A stretch of 62,313 bases of DNA. Source: an uncultured Pelagibacteraceae bacterium. GTDB taxonomy: Bacteria; Pseudomonadota; Alphaproteobacteria; Pelagibacterales; Pelagibacteraceae. The DNA lies in contig CACFLJ010000008.1 of NCBI GenBank assembly GCA_902567045.1, positions 1-62,313 on the forward strand, given 5' to 3'. Within the stretch, counting starts at the first letter, position 1. Every line of letters begins with the position of its first letter. Positions 25,154 to 36,253 of the stretch are shown here, one piece after another. Below the pieces are notes generated by a model, which did not search any database, was not told the DNA's origin, and saw nothing but the letters and a program-made list of their open reading frames with translations. The position numbers and the translations under genes were made by a program.

Positions 25154-26871
25154 TAAATATCAGCGTAAGTTCTAACCTCGTTTTTACCACCTGGATGAGT
25201 TGGTGCACCTTTGTAAGCTGGTCCAACCGTTTGTGCATATTTCCATAAAGTACCATTACCAAAATTCATTTTTCTTGGTTTCCATTTTTTACGTCTTGCA
25301 CTTAATTCCTTCTTTGTAAGCCTTACGTTAATAGTGCCCTTTTTAGCATCTATATCGATGATATCCCCATTCCTTAAAAGGGCTATAGGACCGCCTACGG
25401 AGGCCTCAGGGCCCACATGACCAATGCAAAAGCCTCTGGTAGCCCCAGAGAACCTACCGTCTGTAATAAGGGCTACTTTCTCCCCTTTTCCTTGACCATA
25501 GATTGCTGCAGTTGTTTGAAGCATTTCTCTCATTCCAGGGCCTCCTATTGGTCCTTCATATCTAATAATTATAATATCTCCATCTTTATACTTTCTACTT
25601 ATCACTGCTTTATAAGCAGCTTCTTCAGTATCAAAACATCTTGCCCTTCCTGTAAATTGTAATTTTTTTAAACCAGCTATTTTTACAATTCCGCCCTCTG
25701 GAGCTAAATTTCCTTTTAATCCAACAACGCCTCCTGTTGGAGAAATAGGATTTTTATAAGATCTCATTACTTTTTGATTAGTTCTAAATTTAACATTTTT
25801 TAAATTTTCTCTCATGGTTTTACCTGTCACTGTCATACAGTCTCCGTGAATGTAACCACCATCCATAAGAGTTTTTAATAACATTGGAACTCCTCCTGCT
25901 TCCCACATATCTTTTGCAACATATTTTCCACCTGGTTTTAAATCTGCAAGGTAAGGAGTTTTCTTAAATATTTTTGCAACATCCATTAAATCAAATTTAA
26001 TTCCTATTTCATTTGCTATAGCTGGTAAGTGTAAACCTGCATTTGTTGATCCACCTGTTGCTGCAACAATTGTTGCTGCGTTTTCTAAAGATTTTCTAGT
26101 TACAATATCTCTTGGTCTAATATTTTTTGCTAATAAATTCATTACAGCTTTACCGCTGTCTATTGCATATTTATTTCTTTCAATATAAGGCGCAGGTGTG
26201 CCTGCTGAGAATGGTAAAGCTAATCCTATTGCTTCTGAAACACATGCCATTGTATTAGCTGTAAATTGTCCGCCACAAGCTCCTGCACTTGGACAAGCTT
26301 TAAGTTCTAATTTTCTTAAAGCATGAGCAGTCATTTTTTTTGAAGTATATTTTCCAACACCTTCAAATACATCAACTACAGTTACATCTTTACCTTCAAA
26401 TCTACCTGGTAAAATAGAACCACCATAAATAAAAACACTTGGAACATTTAATCTAACCATGGCCATCATTAAACCTGGTAAAGATTTATCACATCCAGCT
26501 AATCCAACTAATGCATCATAACAATGACCTCTTACTGTAAGTTCAGTTGAGTCTGCTATTACGTCTCTTGAAATTAAAGATGATTTCATTCCTTCATGAC
26601 CCATTGCAATTCCATCTGTTACAGTAATTGTACAAAATTCTCTTGGTGTTCCTCCAGTTGCTTGAACACCTTTTTTTACAGATTGTGCTTGTTTCATTAA
26701 ATTAATGTTACATGGAGCAGCTTCATTCCATGTTGATACAACTCCAACAAATGGTTTTGCTACATCTTTTTCTGTTAAATCCATTGCGTAATAAAATGAT
26801 CTTTGTGGAGCTTTGTCAGCACCTATTGTTGTGTGTCTACTTGGTAATTTTTTCTTACTAAATTTTTTCAT
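25153..26871 (-). CDS. ilvD: dihydroxy-acid dehydratase
   Basis: A 572-residue enzyme of full family length. Iron-sulfur and active-site motifs are [32 protein letters not shown] and, near the C-terminus, [20 protein letters not shown]. It dehydrates 2,3-dihydroxy-isovalerate and 2,3-dihydroxy-methylvalerate in valine and isoleucine synthesis. It shares single bases with valS upstream and manC downstream. Placement next to valyl-tRNA synthetase links valine synthesis and use, though this may be only compaction. Confidence 0.95.
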   Translation of the reverse strand: MKKFSKKKLPSRHTTIGADKAPQRSFYYAMDLTEKDVAKPFVGVVSTWNEAAPCNINLMKQAQSVKKGVQATGGTPREFCTITVTDGIAMGHEGMKSSLISRDVIADSTELTVRGHCYDALVGLAGCDKSLPGLMMAMVRLNVPSVFIYGGSILPGRFEGKDVTVVDVFEGVGKYTSKKMTAHALRKLELKACPSAGACGGQFTANTMACVSEAIGLALPFSAGTPAPYIERNKYAIDSGKAVMNLLAKNIRPRDIVTRKSLENAATIVAATGGSTNAGLHLPAIANEIGIKFDLMDVAKIFKKTPYLADLKPGGKYVAKDMWEAGGVPMLLKTLMDGGYIHGDCMTVTGKTMRENLKNVKFRTNQKVMRSYKNPISPTGGVVGLKGNLAPEGGIVKIAGLKKLQFTGRARCFDTEEAAYKAVISRKYKDGDIIIIRYEGPIGGPGMREMLQTTAAIYGQGKGEKVALITDGRFSGATRGFCIGHVGPEASVGGPIALLRNGDIIDIDAKKGTINVRLTKKELSARRKKWKPRKMNFGNGTLWKYAQTVGPAYKGAPTHPGGKNEVRTYADI

Positions 26872-29498
26872 TATAAACCTTTAAGGGTTAGTTCTATTTT
26901 TTTAACATCTTTTTCTAGATTAGCAAAGTTGCTTTTCTCTTGATCTACTATATTTTGTGGTGCGCGATCCATAAAGGATTTATTTGATAATCTAATATCT
27001 ATTTTTTTCATTTCTTCATTAATTTTTGTAATTTTCTTTTCTAAAGTTGATTTTATCATATTTAAATCAACATCTTGGTCAAAATATAATTTGAATAACT
27101 CTCCGTTAATAACAATACTTGCAGATGGTTTGTCTAGATCTTTTTCATGAAAATTTTTAATTCTTCCATTTTTTTTCATTATATTTTCATTAGAAGATAA
27201 AAAGTTTTTATATTCTTTGTTTGTATTTGCTGTTGAAATTTCAATAAATGACCCCGGACTGATATTTAATTCATTTTTAAATGATCTTATGGATGTAATA
27301 AAATTAATAATATTATTAATTTCATCATAAGATTTTTTTTCATGATAATCACCTTTTAACCAATTAGCATGCATTAAAAATTCACCTCCATTTTTATCTA
27401 ACTTGTTATTCAACCAAATCTCCTCTGTAACAAATGGAATAAATGGATGAAGTATTATTAAAATTTCTCTAAATATATAAGATGAAGTTTGTCTTAACTC
27501 CTTAATATCTTCCTCATTATTAGAATTAAATACAGTTTTAGAAAGCTCTAAATACCAGTCACAAAATGAATGCCACACAAACTGATAAATATTCTTTGCT
27601 GCTTCATCAAATCTATAGTTTTTTAAACTGTTTTCAGTCTCGTTTTTAGTTTTAACAAGTTCAGATAATATCCACTTATTAATTGTTAATTTAAGATTTT
27701 CAGGTTTTTTAATATTACTAAAATCACACTCATTTTGTCTTAAAAAATTGTTGGCATTCCAAACTTTATTCAAGAAATTTCTATAACCTTTAACCCTGTC
27801 TTCAGACAATTTTACATCACGCCCTGGCGATGCCATTGACAAAAGCGTAAATCTTAAAGCATCAGCACTATATTTTTCAATAAGTTCTAAGGGATCAATT
27901 ACATTGCCCTTTGATTTAGACATTTTTTGACCCTTTTCATCTCTAACAAGTGCGTGAACGTATATATTTTTAAAAGGCTCTTCTTTTAAAAACTCGGTTC
28001 CCATCATAATCATTCTTGCAACCCAGAAAAATATGATATCAAAACCAGTAACTAAAACGCTCGTTGGATAAAATTTTTCTACTTCTGCAGTTTTTTCTGG
28101 CCAACCTAAAGTCGCAAATGGCCATAGACCTGATGAAAACCATGTGTCTAATACATCTTCATCTCTTCTTAATTCCACATATTTTGAATAGAATTCTTTT
28201 GCTTGTTTTTTACATTCGTCCTCATTTTCAGCTACAAATATTTTTCCATCAGGTCCGTACCAGGCTGGAATTTGATGTCCCCACCATAATTGACGAGAAA
28301 TACACCAAGGTTCAATATTATTCATCCATTGAAAGTATGTTTTTGACCAGTTCTCAGGAAAGAATTTAGTTTTACCATTATTTACTACCTCTTTTGCTTT
28401 AATGGCTAAGGTTTTTGCATCAACAAACCATTGTTCAGTTAAATAAGGTTCAATAATAGAATTAGATCTGTCACCATAAGGAACTTTATTTACTAACTTT
28501 TCTATTTTTTCTAAAAACTTTCCTTCTTCAAGATGTTCTAGTATTAATTTTCTGGCAGCAAATCTATCTAAACCTTTATATGGGTCAGGTGCATTGTCAT
28601 TTATTTTTCCATCGGGAGTAAATATGTTTATTACTTCTAATTTATTTCTTATACCTACATCATAATCATTAAAGTCATGGGCTGGAGTAATTTTAACTGC
28701 ACCAGTTCCTTGTTCAGGATCAGCATAGTCATCTGTTATTACTTTTATTTTTCTGTTTGCCAAAGGTATTGTAACTAACTTTCCAACAATATCTTTAAAT
28801 CTATCATCTTTAGGGTTTACTGCTATTGCACTGTCACCTAACATTGTTTCAGGTCTTGTTGTTGCAATTGTTATAAATTTATCAGAATTTTCTATAGGAT
28901 AATTTATATAATAAAGTTTAGAATTAACTTCTCTTTGATCAACTTCTAAATCTGAAATAGCAGTTTTTAAAACAACATCCCAATTAACTAGTTTTTTAGA
29001 TTTATAGATTAATTTCTTATTATAAAGATCAACAAATACTTTAATTACTGACTTAGATAAATTTTCATCCATCGTGAATGCATTACGTGACCAATCACAA
29101 GAACATCCAAGTTTTTTCAGTTGGTTTATTATTATATCTCCATACTGATTTTTCCATTCCCATACTTTTTCAATAAATTTTTCTCTGCCTAAGTCATTTT
29201 TTTTAACACCATCTTTTGCAAGTTTTTTTTCAACTAATGCTTGGGTTGCAATACCAGCATGATCAGTTCCTGGTTGCCATAAAGTTTCATAATTATTCAT
29301 TCTATGAAATCTCGTTAAAACATCTTGAATCGAGTTATTCAAAGCATGCCCCATATGAAGGCTGCCAGTTACATTCGGTGGAGGAATTACAATTGAGAAT
29401 TTTTTTGAATTTTCTTTGGGTTTAAATAATTCATTTTTTTCCCAATAATCATAGATTTTATTCTCAACATTATTATGCTCATATTTATCAAAACTCAT
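26871..29498 (-). CDS. valS: valyl-tRNA synthetase
   Basis: An 875-residue class I synthetase. The HIGH motif is in [17 protein letters not shown] near residues 38-54, and the KMSKS motif in [20 protein letters not shown] near 520. The Rossmann fold is interrupted by the editing domain ([13 protein letters not shown]). The anticodon-binding region contains [10 protein letters not shown], and a C-terminal coiled coil (about residues 810-875) with [15 protein letters not shown] is typical of ValS. It charges tRNA-Val. It heads the valS-ilvD-manC run. Confidence 0.96.
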   Translation of the reverse strand: MSFDKYEHNNVENKIYDYWEKNELFKPKENSKKFSIVIPPPNVTGSLHMGHALNNSIQDVLTRFHRMNNYETLWQPGTDHAGIATQALVEKKLAKDGVKKNDLGREKFIEKVWEWKNQYGDIIINQLKKLGCSCDWSRNAFTMDENLSKSVIKVFVDLYNKKLIYKSKKLVNWDVVLKTAISDLEVDQREVNSKLYYINYPIENSDKFITIATTRPETMLGDSAIAVNPKDDRFKDIVGKLVTIPLANRKIKVITDDYADPEQGTGAVKITPAHDFNDYDVGIRNKLEVINIFTPDGKINDNAPDPYKGLDRFAARKLILEHLEEGKFLEKIEKLVNKVPYGDRSNSIIEPYLTEQWFVDAKTLAIKAKEVVNNGKTKFFPENWSKTYFQWMNNIEPWCISRQLWWGHQIPAWYGPDGKIFVAENEDECKKQAKEFYSKYVELRRDEDVLDTWFSSGLWPFATLGWPEKTAEVEKFYPTSVLVTGFDIIFFWVARMIMMGTEFLKEEPFKNIYVHALVRDEKGQKMSKSKGNVIDPLELIEKYSADALRFTLLSMASPGRDVKLSEDRVKGYRNFLNKVWNANNFLRQNECDFSNIKKPENLKLTINKWILSELVKTKNETENSLKNYRFDEAAKNIYQFVWHSFCDWYLELSKTVFNSNNEEDIKELRQTSSYIFREILIILHPFIPFVTEEIWLNNKLDKNGGEFLMHANWLKGDYHEKKSYDEINNIINFITSIRSFKNELNISPGSFIEISTANTNKEYKNFLSSNENIMKKNGRIKNFHEKDLDKPSASIVINGELFKLYFDQDVDLNMIKSTLEKKITKINEEMKKIDIRLSNKSFMDRAPQNIVDQEKSNFANLEKDVKKIELTLKGL

Positions 29499-29617
29499 TG
29501 ATTTGTTTTATAAATTAATCAAATTAATAAACAATAATGAAAATCATTGCTAAATTTATAGACTAATGATCAAAATCAATTATACAAATGTCGATTACCA
29601 AATATTTTATATTTGAT

Positions 29618-29691
29618 GGCAACGTGGCGGAATGGTTACGCAGAGGATTGCAAATCCTTGTATCCCGGTTCGATTCCGGGCGTTGCCTCCA
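29618..29691 (+). tRNA. tRNA-Cys (GCA)
   Basis: The acceptor arms GGCAACG (29618-29624) and CGTTGCC (29681-29687) pair fully. The anticodon stem-loop AGGATTGCAAATCCT gives anticodon GCA, and the T-loop arm is CCGGTTCGATTCCGG. CCA is encoded at 29689-29691. Confidence 0.96.
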
Positions 29692-29740
29692 AAATAAGTA
29701 TTGAGATAAATTTTAAAAAAAGTAAGTTGTGAGAAAATAT

Positions 29741-29816
29741 TCCTCGGTAGCTCAGTTGGTAGAGCAGTTGACTGTTAATCAATTGGTCGCAGGTTCGAGT
29801 CCTGCCCGAGGAGCCA
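29741..29816 (+). tRNA. tRNA-Asn (GTT)
   Basis: The acceptor TCCTCGG (29741-29747) pairs with CCGAGGA (29806-29812). The D-arm is GCTCAGTTGGTAGAGC, the anticodon loop CTGTTAA carries GTT, and the T-arm reads GCAGGTTCGAGTCCTGC. CCA is encoded at 29814-29816. Confidence 0.96.
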
Positions 29817-29822
29817 AATCAA

Positions 29823-30194
29823 TTAAACAGCTTTAGAAATATTTATTTGTGCTATTTGTAAATTTTTTCCAAATTTAATTTTTTGATCTTGAGTTAACTC
29901 TGAATACACTTTAACTAAAAAGTTATAGTTTACATTCATATGTCCTTCTTTTGATTTATCAAGATTTACTAAATATTCTGAAAAATCTTCAAAGAAATAA
30001 TTGATAGGAACTTTCAAATAATTAGAAAGTTGTAACAATCTAATAGAGCTTACGCCGTTAGTCCCTTTTTCATACTTTTGAATTTGTTGAAATGTTACGT
30101 TTATTGCTTTTGCTACTTTAGTTTGAGTTAAACCTAGCGCTAATCTTCTCAACTTAAGCTTATTGCCAAGATGTTTGTTAAAATTTTCTTCCAT
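29823..30194 (-). CDS. XRE-family transcriptional regulator
   Basis: A 123-residue protein with a Cro/CI-type helix-turn-helix at about residues 11-66: KLRRLALGLTQTKVAKAINV and FQQIQKYEKGTNGVSSIRLL, followed by NYLKVPINYFFEDF. The C-terminal 55 residues have no recognised domain. It resembles the short alphaproteobacterial regulators with the TFQQIQKYEKGTN recognition helix (PraR/PhrR type). Its targets are unknown. Its stop lies 6 bases from the end of convergent tRNA-Asn, and 144 bases without recognisable features separate it from aapP downstream. Confidence 0.88.
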   Translation of the reverse strand: MEENFNKHLGNKLKLRRLALGLTQTKVAKAINVTFQQIQKYEKGTNGVSSIRLLQLSNYLKVPINYFFEDFSEYLVNLDKSKEGHMNVNYNFLVKVYSELTQDQKIKFGKNLQIAQINISKAV

Positions 30195-30338
30195 TTAAGA
30201 CCCCTCTTTAAATAAAAATAATATCTGAGTTAATCTAAATAGAAAACTTTATGCAAGTAAAATAATTTTTAAAAAAAATGGTTTTTTTAACTTATTTCAA
30301 ACTTGTCAAGTAACTTTTATGAAATCTTTAGAATTATT

Positions 30339-31073
30339 TTAAAGAATTTGGCTTAAAAAAAGCTTTGTTCTGTCACTCTTTGGGTTAGCAAAGAATTCTT
30401 TTGTATCAGCTTTCTCAATTATCATGCCTTCATCCATAAAAATAACCTCATCAGCGACTTCTTTAGCAAATCCCATCTCATGTGTAACAACAATCATAGT
30501 CATTCCACCTTTTGCAAGACTTACCATTGCATCAAGTACCTCTTTGATCATTTCTGGATCTAATGCTGATGTTGGTTCATCAAATAACATAATTTTTGGC
30601 TGCATACACAATGCTCTTGCAATTGCACAACGTTGTTGTTGACCGCCTGAAAGTTGTCCAGGAAATTTGTTTGCTTGATCATCAATTTGAACTTTTTTTA
30701 GTTGGTCTAAGGCTAGTTCTTGAGCTTCTTTTTTTGGCATTTTTTTAACCCAAATAGGTGCAAGAGTACAATTATCTATTATTGAAAGATGTGGAAATAA
30801 ATTAAATTGTTGAAAAACCATTCCAACTTCAGCTCTAATTTTTTCAATATCTTTTGTCTTTTCTGATAGTTCATTGCCATCAACAATTATATCACCTTCT
30901 TGGTGCTCTTCTAATCTATTAATACATCTAATCAGTGTGGATTTACCCGATCCAGAAGGTCCACATACAACAATTTTTTTATTTGCCTCAACCTCTAAAT
31001 TAATATTTTTTAAAACTTGAAAATCACCGAACCATTTATTCATATTTTGAATTTTTATAATCGGATCTGACAT
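30339..31073 (-). CDS. aapP: general L-amino acid ABC transporter ATPase
   Basis: A 244-residue polar-amino-acid ATPase (GlnQ/BztD type). Walker [10 protein letters not shown] is near residues 38-46, the signature [15 protein letters not shown] near 140-154, Walker [16 protein letters not shown] after it and the switch histidine in [13 protein letters not shown]. It powers the AapQM channel. It is the last gene of aapJ-aapQ-aapM-aapP, three bases after aapM. A weak inverted repeat (TCTTTA/TAAAGA) follows the stop region. Confidence 0.93.
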   Translation of the reverse strand: MSDPIIKIQNMNKWFGDFQVLKNINLEVEANKKIVVCGPSGSGKSTLIRCINRLEEHQEGDIIVDGNELSEKTKDIEKIRAEVGMVFQQFNLFPHLSIIDNCTLAPIWVKKMPKKEAQELALDQLKKVQIDDQANKFPGQLSGGQQQRCAIARALCMQPKIMLFDEPTSALDPEMIKEVLDAMVSLAKGGMTMIVVTHEMGFAKEVADEVIFMDEGMIIEKADTKEFFANPKSDRTKLFLSQIL

Positions 31074-31076
31074 TTA

Positions 31077-32348
31077 TTATCTCTCAGTTTTATATTTAGC
31101 TTCTAAGTTATAACTATATTTACTCATTGCATAGCATATAATCCAGAATATTATTGATGCAAAAATATATCCTTCCATCGCAAAGCCAAGCCATTTTGGA
31201 TTTGTTTTTGCTAATGCAAGCATTCCTGCTAACTCTGCTAAACCAACCACAAAGATTAAAGGTGTATCTTTAACTAATGCTAAAAACGTATTTGCTATTC
31301 CAGGTATAACTAATTTAAGAGCTTGGGGTAAAATAACAAAAATATGCATTTTCCAATAACCCATTCCTAAAGATTTAGCAGCATCATATTGACCTCGAGG
31401 AAGAGATTGTAATCCACCTCTTATTACTTCTGCACAATATGCAGCTTCGAACAATGTAATTGCAATAATTACTCTTACCAATTTATCCATAAAAAAATCC
31501 TCGGGCAGAAACATTGGAAACATTACAGATGACATAAATAATACTGTAATTAATGGAACACCTCTCCAAAATTCAATATAACAAATTGATATATATTTTA
31601 TTGCAGGAAGATTAGATCTTCTTCCCAATGCAAAAATCATGCCCAAAGGGAAACAGAAAATTAGACAGAAAAAAGAAACTATAAAAGTAAGTGACAATCC
31701 TCCCCACGCACCAGTTTCTACCCATTGTAAACCAAACGATCCCCCGGATATTAAATAGTAAATAACTAAAAACGCTATTACTGGATAAATAATAACATAA
31801 TACAATGCTAAATATTTTTTCAAATTTTCCTTCATAAAATATCCAACAAAACCTAGACCAATAACTAATATAAATGCCGTATTAATTCTCCAATGAAATT
31901 CATTGGGATACATTCCATACATAAATCTTCGAAACCAAACTTTAATATATGTCCAACAAGCACCCGTGCCTGTGCAAGCATCTTTTGAGTCACCTGAAAT
32001 AGTGGCGTCAAAAATCATCCAACTCAGAGACTGAGGAAGAGCTTTTATAATTGAAAATAATATTAATAGAGTTAACAAAGCATTAAAATTATTCGTGTTT
32101 ATATTTTTATTTAATAAATCTAATGTTTTGTTTCCTGAATAATCAATTCTCATCATATTTAATCCGATTAGTCCTATAATTAATGGAAACAAAGTAGTTA
32201 AGGAGCCAGGTAAAAAAGATGTTAAATTTATTTTTAAAAAGGCATTTGATATTACATCAATTAAACTTACTAAAACTAAAAAAGATCCAATAATAGAGTA
32301 ATTTTTAATATTATCTCTGTTAGGTTTTAAAAAATTTATTGTTTGCAT
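31077..32348 (-). CDS. aapM: general L-amino acid ABC permease AapM
   Basis: A 423-residue permease. The N-terminal half contributes extra membrane helices characteristic of AapM/BztC. The C-terminal half is a HisM-type core with FIEFWRGVPLITVLFMSSVM (sequence reads YIEFWRGVP), an EAA loop GQYDAAKSLGMGYWKMH, and FVVGLAELAG. The loop between the halves contains the cysteine-bearing DACTGTGACWTYIKVWF segment seen in the family. It shares one base with aapQ. Confidence 0.92.
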   Translation of the reverse strand: MQTINFLKPNRDNIKNYSIIGSFLVLVSLIDVISNAFLKINLTSFLPGSLTTLFPLIIGLIGLNMMRIDYSGNKTLDLLNKNINTNNFNALLTLLILFSIIKALPQSLSWMIFDATISGDSKDACTGTGACWTYIKVWFRRFMYGMYPNEFHWRINTAFILVIGLGFVGYFMKENLKKYLALYYVIIYPVIAFLVIYYLISGGSFGLQWVETGAWGGLSLTFIVSFFCLIFCFPLGMIFALGRRSNLPAIKYISICYIEFWRGVPLITVLFMSSVMFPMFLPEDFFMDKLVRVIIAITLFEAAYCAEVIRGGLQSLPRGQYDAAKSLGMGYWKMHIFVILPQALKLVIPGIANTFLALVKDTPLIFVVGLAELAGMLALAKTNPKWLGFAMEGYIFASIIFWIICYAMSKYSYNLEAKYKTER

Positions 32349-33499
32349 TACTTTTCTTTAATTTCAATTTTTTTGTTATACCAATTCATTATTGCTGCAA
32401 TTGTTAAACTTATAGTTAAATAAGTTAACATTGTTATTGAAACAATTTCTATTGCCTTACCAGTTTGCATCAAAGCAGTTCCCGCAAATACAAGTACTAA
32501 ATCTGGATATGCAATAGCAGCTGCCAAAGATGAATTTTTAGTTAAATTTAAATATTGGTTTGTTGTTGGTGGTATAATAATTCTTAAAGCTTGAGGCATA
32601 ATAACTAACTTTAAAACTTGATTAGGCGTCAAACCTACAGATGCTGCAGCCTCTTTTTGGCCTTTGCTAACTCCCTCAATACCAGCTCTAACGCACTCTG
32701 CTACAAAGGTAGATGTGTATAAGGATAGTGCTAGAACTAATGCTATTAATTCAGGCGGTAAACTTATTCCACCTTCATAAATATAGGAAATCTTTGATAA
32801 TTTTTTGAGCTCAGGTATTTGAAATTCTAAGGACACTCCACCAAATAAGAATGATAAAAGAGGCAATACAATTAATAAAGCTACTGAATAAAGGAGCACA
32901 GGAATTTGTTTACCTTGTGTATCTCTTAATTTACTTGCATAATTCCTTAATACAATGATTGAAATTATTGCTGCAAGACCACAATATAAAAATACATTTA
33001 AATTTTCCCATACCATTGAGGGTATGTAATAACCTTTTACAGTCATATAAGTTACTCCAAACCAAGCATTGGCTTTCTCTGGCATAGGTAAAGCTCTAAG
33101 AGCTGCGTAATACCAAAAGAAGATTTGTAGTAGTAATGGAATATTTCTAAAAAACTCGACGTACCATCCAGCTGAGTTTTTTATTAGATAATTTGATGAT
33201 AATCTTGCAACACCAATAATAACACCTAGTATTGTACAAATGATTATACTTATAAAAGAAACTAATAAGGTATTTAAAAGTCCAACTAGAAAGGCTCTGG
33301 CATAAGAGTCTGATCCACTATATTCAATTAAAGAAAACTGGACATCAAATGAAGACTCTTGTGATAAAAATCCAAAACCAAAATCAATACCTCTATTATC
33401 CATATTGGTCTGAGCATTCAGGGTTAAAAACCCAAAAATAAGAACAACAAATAGTATTACTAAAATCTGAGGTATATATCTTTTTATAATGTTGTTCAT
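32348..33499 (-). CDS. aapQ: general L-amino acid ABC permease AapQ
   Basis: A 383-residue permease of the AapQ/BztB type. The first helix is at residues 10-28, and NMDNRGIDFGFGFLSQESSF is a family hallmark. WYVEFFRNIPLLLQIFFWYY begins the core, and the EAA loop reads VSKGQKEAAASVGLTPNQVL, followed by TTNQYLNLTKNSSLAAAIAY. It pairs with AapM in the inner membrane. It is separated from aapJ by 64 bases carrying a terminator-like hairpin. Confidence 0.93.
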   Translation of the reverse strand: MNNIIKRYIPQILVILFVVLIFGFLTLNAQTNMDNRGIDFGFGFLSQESSFDVQFSLIEYSGSDSYARAFLVGLLNTLLVSFISIIICTILGVIIGVARLSSNYLIKNSAGWYVEFFRNIPLLLQIFFWYYAALRALPMPEKANAWFGVTYMTVKGYYIPSMVWENLNVFLYCGLAAIISIIVLRNYASKLRDTQGKQIPVLLYSVALLIVLPLLSFLFGGVSLEFQIPELKKLSKISYIYEGGISLPPELIALVLALSLYTSTFVAECVRAGIEGVSKGQKEAAASVGLTPNQVLKLVIMPQALRIIIPPTTNQYLNLTKNSSLAAAIAYPDLVLVFAGTALMQTGKAIEIVSITMLTYLTISLTIAAIMNWYNKKIEIKEK

Positions 33500-33512
33500 C
33501 GGAATCTATAAT

Positions 33513-33545
33513 AAAAAAAAGGGCTAGAAATATCTAGCCCTTTTT
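33513..33545 (-). terminator. intrinsic terminator-like hairpin between aapJ and aapQ
   Basis: GGGCTAGA (33521-33528) and TCTAGCCC (33533-33540) form a perfect 8-base-pair stem with a 4-base loop. On the minus strand it is followed by eight U residues. It sits just after the binding-protein gene and before the permeases, like the hairpins at pstS and ugpB. Confidence 0.75.
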
Positions 33546-33563
33546 ATGTAATTTGAAATTAAA

Positions 33564-34604
33564 TTATCTTGCTGGTGGTACGTATAATATTCCACCTTTT
33601 GTCCATAATTCATTTGGACCTCTATCAGGTAGAATTCCAGTGTCTGCTATATTTCTTTTGTAGCTTTCACCGTAGTTACCAACTTGTTTGATAATTCTTA
33701 AGTTCCAGTCGTTATCTAAACCAAAAGCAGCACCTAACTCACCTTCAGCACCAACTAATCTTTTGATTGCTGGATTGTTTGAAGTTTTCATCATGTCTGC
33801 ATTTGATGAGTTAACACCATATTCTTCTGCTTCGATCATAGTATTCAAAGACCATCTAACTATATCTTCCCAAACAGAATCACCTTGACGTACAACTGGC
33901 CCTAATGGTTCTTTTGAAATAGTTTCAGGTAATACTACATGATCATCTGGTGCTGATAATTTAGTTCTTTGTGCAGCAAGACCAGATTTATCTGTAGTGT
34001 ATGTATCACATCTACCTGCATCATAAGCAGCTACGACTTCATCAGCTTTTTCAAAAACTACTGGCTCGTACGAAATTCCTTTAGAATCAAAGAAGTCTCT
34101 CATGTTAAGCTCAGTTGTAGTTCCTAAGTTTGTACAAACTGAAGTTCCATTTTTAAATTCACTTGTAGATGCAATTCCCGAACCTTTTCTAACCATGAAA
34201 CCTTGACCATCATAAAAATTTACACCAACAAATGTTAAACCAATGTCAGCATCTCTTGATAGTGTCCAAGTTGTGTTTCTTGATAGAATGTCAATTTCAC
34301 CTGAAGTAAGTGCAGTAAATCTTTCTTTTGCACTTAAAGGAGTGAACTTAACTTTAGTTGCATCTCCTAATGTAGCAGCTGCAACAGCTCTACATACATC
34401 AACATCTATTCCTGTCCAATTTCCAGCCTCATCTGCATTTGAAAATCCAGGTAGACCCTGAGAAACACCACATCTTACGAATCCTCTTTTTTTTGTGTTC
34501 TCAAGAGTTTTTGATTTCTTAGCAGCCATTGTTTCTGTTGAAAATGCAAATAGAACAGCAAACATAGCAACTACAGAAGTCAATTGTTTTATTATTTTAA
34601 ACAT
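33564..34604 (-). CDS. aapJ: general L-amino acid-binding periplasmic protein AapJ
   Basis: A 346-residue family 3 binding protein with a signal peptide (MFKIIKQLTSVVAMFAVLFA, then FSTETMAA). Family motifs are RGFVRCGVSQGLPGFS, WTGIDVDVCRAVAAA, TWTLSRDADIG and the C-terminal YGESYKRNIA with the tail GGILYVPPAR. AapJ/BztA binds a broad range of L-amino acids, often glutamate and aspartate best. It starts the aapJQMP operon. The upstream 126 bases to tRNA-Arg lack the 11-base repeat seen at phosphorus genes. Confidence 0.94.
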   Translation of the reverse strand: MFKIIKQLTSVVAMFAVLFAFSTETMAAKKSKTLENTKKRGFVRCGVSQGLPGFSNADEAGNWTGIDVDVCRAVAAATLGDATKVKFTPLSAKERFTALTSGEIDILSRNTTWTLSRDADIGLTFVGVNFYDGQGFMVRKGSGIASTSEFKNGTSVCTNLGTTTELNMRDFFDSKGISYEPVVFEKADEVVAAYDAGRCDTYTTDKSGLAAQRTKLSAPDDHVVLPETISKEPLGPVVRQGDSVWEDIVRWSLNTMIEAEEYGVNSSNADMMKTSNNPAIKRLVGAEGELGAAFGLDNDWNLRIIKQVGNYGESYKRNIADTGILPDRGPNELWTKGGILYVPPAR

Positions 34605-34734
34605 TATTTTCCTCTTTTTTTTATTTATTTGTTAACAAATTATCCAAAAAGTAATTTTTGAATGCAATAGTAAAGCAGAAACTTATACAACCATCAATGG
34701 TAAAATTGCCTTATCAATAGTGATGAATTAAAGG

Positions 34735-34811
34735 TGGCGCGCCCTGGAGGATTCGAACCTCCGACCCTCGGTTTAGAAAACCGATGCTCTATCCAGCTGA
34801 GCTAAGGGCGC
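34735..34811 (-). tRNA. tRNA-Arg (TCT)
   Basis: On the minus strand the acceptor GCGCCCT (34811 down to 34805) pairs with AGGGCGC (34745 down to 34739). The anticodon loop TTTCTAA carries TCT, and the T-arm reads GGAGGTTCGAATCCTCC. CCA is encoded at 34735-34737. It lies 25 bases from the end of trkH on the same strand. Confidence 0.95.
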
Positions 34812-34836
34812 AAAAAGACAATCTTATAATACTAAT

Positions 34837-36246
34837 TTAATTTTTGAAAAGAAATTTTTTAAATAATATTAGTATAGTTAATAGCTCTACTCTGCCTATT
34901 ATCATGAAAATTATTAAATAAATCTTAGTTAAAAAAGAAAGATTATAAAAATCAAAATTCGCAAGTTCAAACATACTTGAATTAACAGTATTCATAATAG
35001 TCAGCAAAGAGAGCTTAAATGAATTTTCAAATTGGATGTCGGAAAGTGTTAAAAAAAGAGTTAACATAGAAAGAGAAATAACAAAAATAATTATAGAAAA
35101 GAAATATTTATTTATATCTGATTTTTCAGTCGTCTCATTTATTAATGTAACTTTGTTTGAATAAATTTGGTTTGGTTTTGTATGTGACAACAAATTATTT
35201 AAAGAAAATTTTAATAAACTTAAGATCTTTATAACTCTAATACCTGAACTTGTTGAAAAAAAAGAGCCTCCAATCACAACCAAAATAAAAAAAACAAATA
35301 TTAAATTATTTGGCGTGTCATTAAAAGAAATACCAATATTTGAAATACTACTTGAAATTGCTACTAAAATTGTTGGAAAATTATTGCTTGAGTTTAAAAA
35401 AACAAATGAAAAAGAAATTATAGCTAATAAATAAATTAAAAGATTAAAATCTTCACTCAAAAAATTTAATTTTTTTTTATTAAAAAAAATTAGATTGTAG
35501 ATTAAAAATAAACTAAAAAAAGATAACAACATAGCAAATGATAAAATAATTTTACTTACATCGCTTTCAAATAAATAATCAACTCTATTAACAGGTAGAA
35601 AACCACCAGATGATATTATCGATAACGATAAATTAAATGCATCAAAAGTTCTTAAATTAATTATCTTAAATAGAATAAATATAATTAACGTTAATGATGA
35701 ATAAATTATAACAATTTTAACTGATTGTTTAAAAATTTCATTGTAATTAAAAGATAAATATTCAGTGAATGAATGTTTAAGATTTTTATCAAAAATATCA
35801 ATTAATAGTAAAATAGAAAAAAGAAAATAAATTCCCCCAATCCACTGAGATGTGGATCTCCATAAGATTAGGCTTTCATCTAATTGTTTTACATTTTCAA
35901 AGATAGTAAATCCAGTAGAAGTAAAACCTGATATGGCTTCAAAATATGAATTTAATAAAGATAAATTTTGTATGCTAAAATAATAAGGTATTGATATTAT
36001 TAATGGAAATAGGAAATAACCAATTAATACAGTAAATATTTTTTCATAAAGAGTAATTTTTTTTGTATTTGCCTTATTAAATAATATTAGAATTACTCCT
36101 AAAAAAAGACTTATAATTAAAGTATATATATAATTTTCAATATTAAAAAAAATATCAAAATAATTTGAATAAATAATATTCAAAAAAGAAAAAATACTTA
36201 TCAAAAATAGAAAAGAACTTAAATAAATAGTGCTAAATTTTGTCAT
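34837..36246 (-). CDS. trkH: Trk potassium uptake channel subunit TrkH
   Basis: A 469-residue membrane protein with about ten helices and four pore-loop signatures: AISGFTSTGFTIFENV near residue 105, LSIISSGGFLPVNRV, SISSSISNIGISFNDTPNN and, last, TIMNTVNSSMF; GGSFFSTSSGIRVIK lies between the third and fourth. TrkH/KtrB proteins move K+ into the cell. The gene is 7 bases after trkA, its regulatory subunit. The pore motifs are recognisable but diverged. The cation could include Na+ in KtrB-like members, but pairing with a full TrkA favours K+. Confidence 0.88.
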   Translation of the reverse strand: MTKFSTIYLSSFLFLISIFSFLNIIYSNYFDIFFNIENYIYTLIISLFLGVILILFNKANTKKITLYEKIFTVLIGYFLFPLIISIPYYFSIQNLSLLNSYFEAISGFTSTGFTIFENVKQLDESLILWRSTSQWIGGIYFLFSILLLIDIFDKNLKHSFTEYLSFNYNEIFKQSVKIVIIYSSLTLIIFILFKIINLRTFDAFNLSLSIISSGGFLPVNRVDYLFESDVSKIILSFAMLLSFFSLFLIYNLIFFNKKKLNFLSEDFNLLIYLLAIISFSFVFLNSSNNFPTILVAISSSISNIGISFNDTPNNLIFVFFILVVIGGSFFSTSSGIRVIKILSLLKFSLNNLLSHTKPNQIYSNKVTLINETTEKSDINKYFFSIIIFVISLSMLTLFLTLSDIQFENSFKLSLLTIMNTVNSSMFELANFDFYNLSFLTKIYLIIFMIIGRVELLTILILFKKFLFKN

Positions 36247-36253
36247 ATTAAAA

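Noticed and set aside
30195..30338. Possible small RNA between the XRE regulator and aapP
   Set aside because: Only AT-rich sequence with a weak stem (TCTTTA/TAAAGA) is present; nothing supports an RNA gene.
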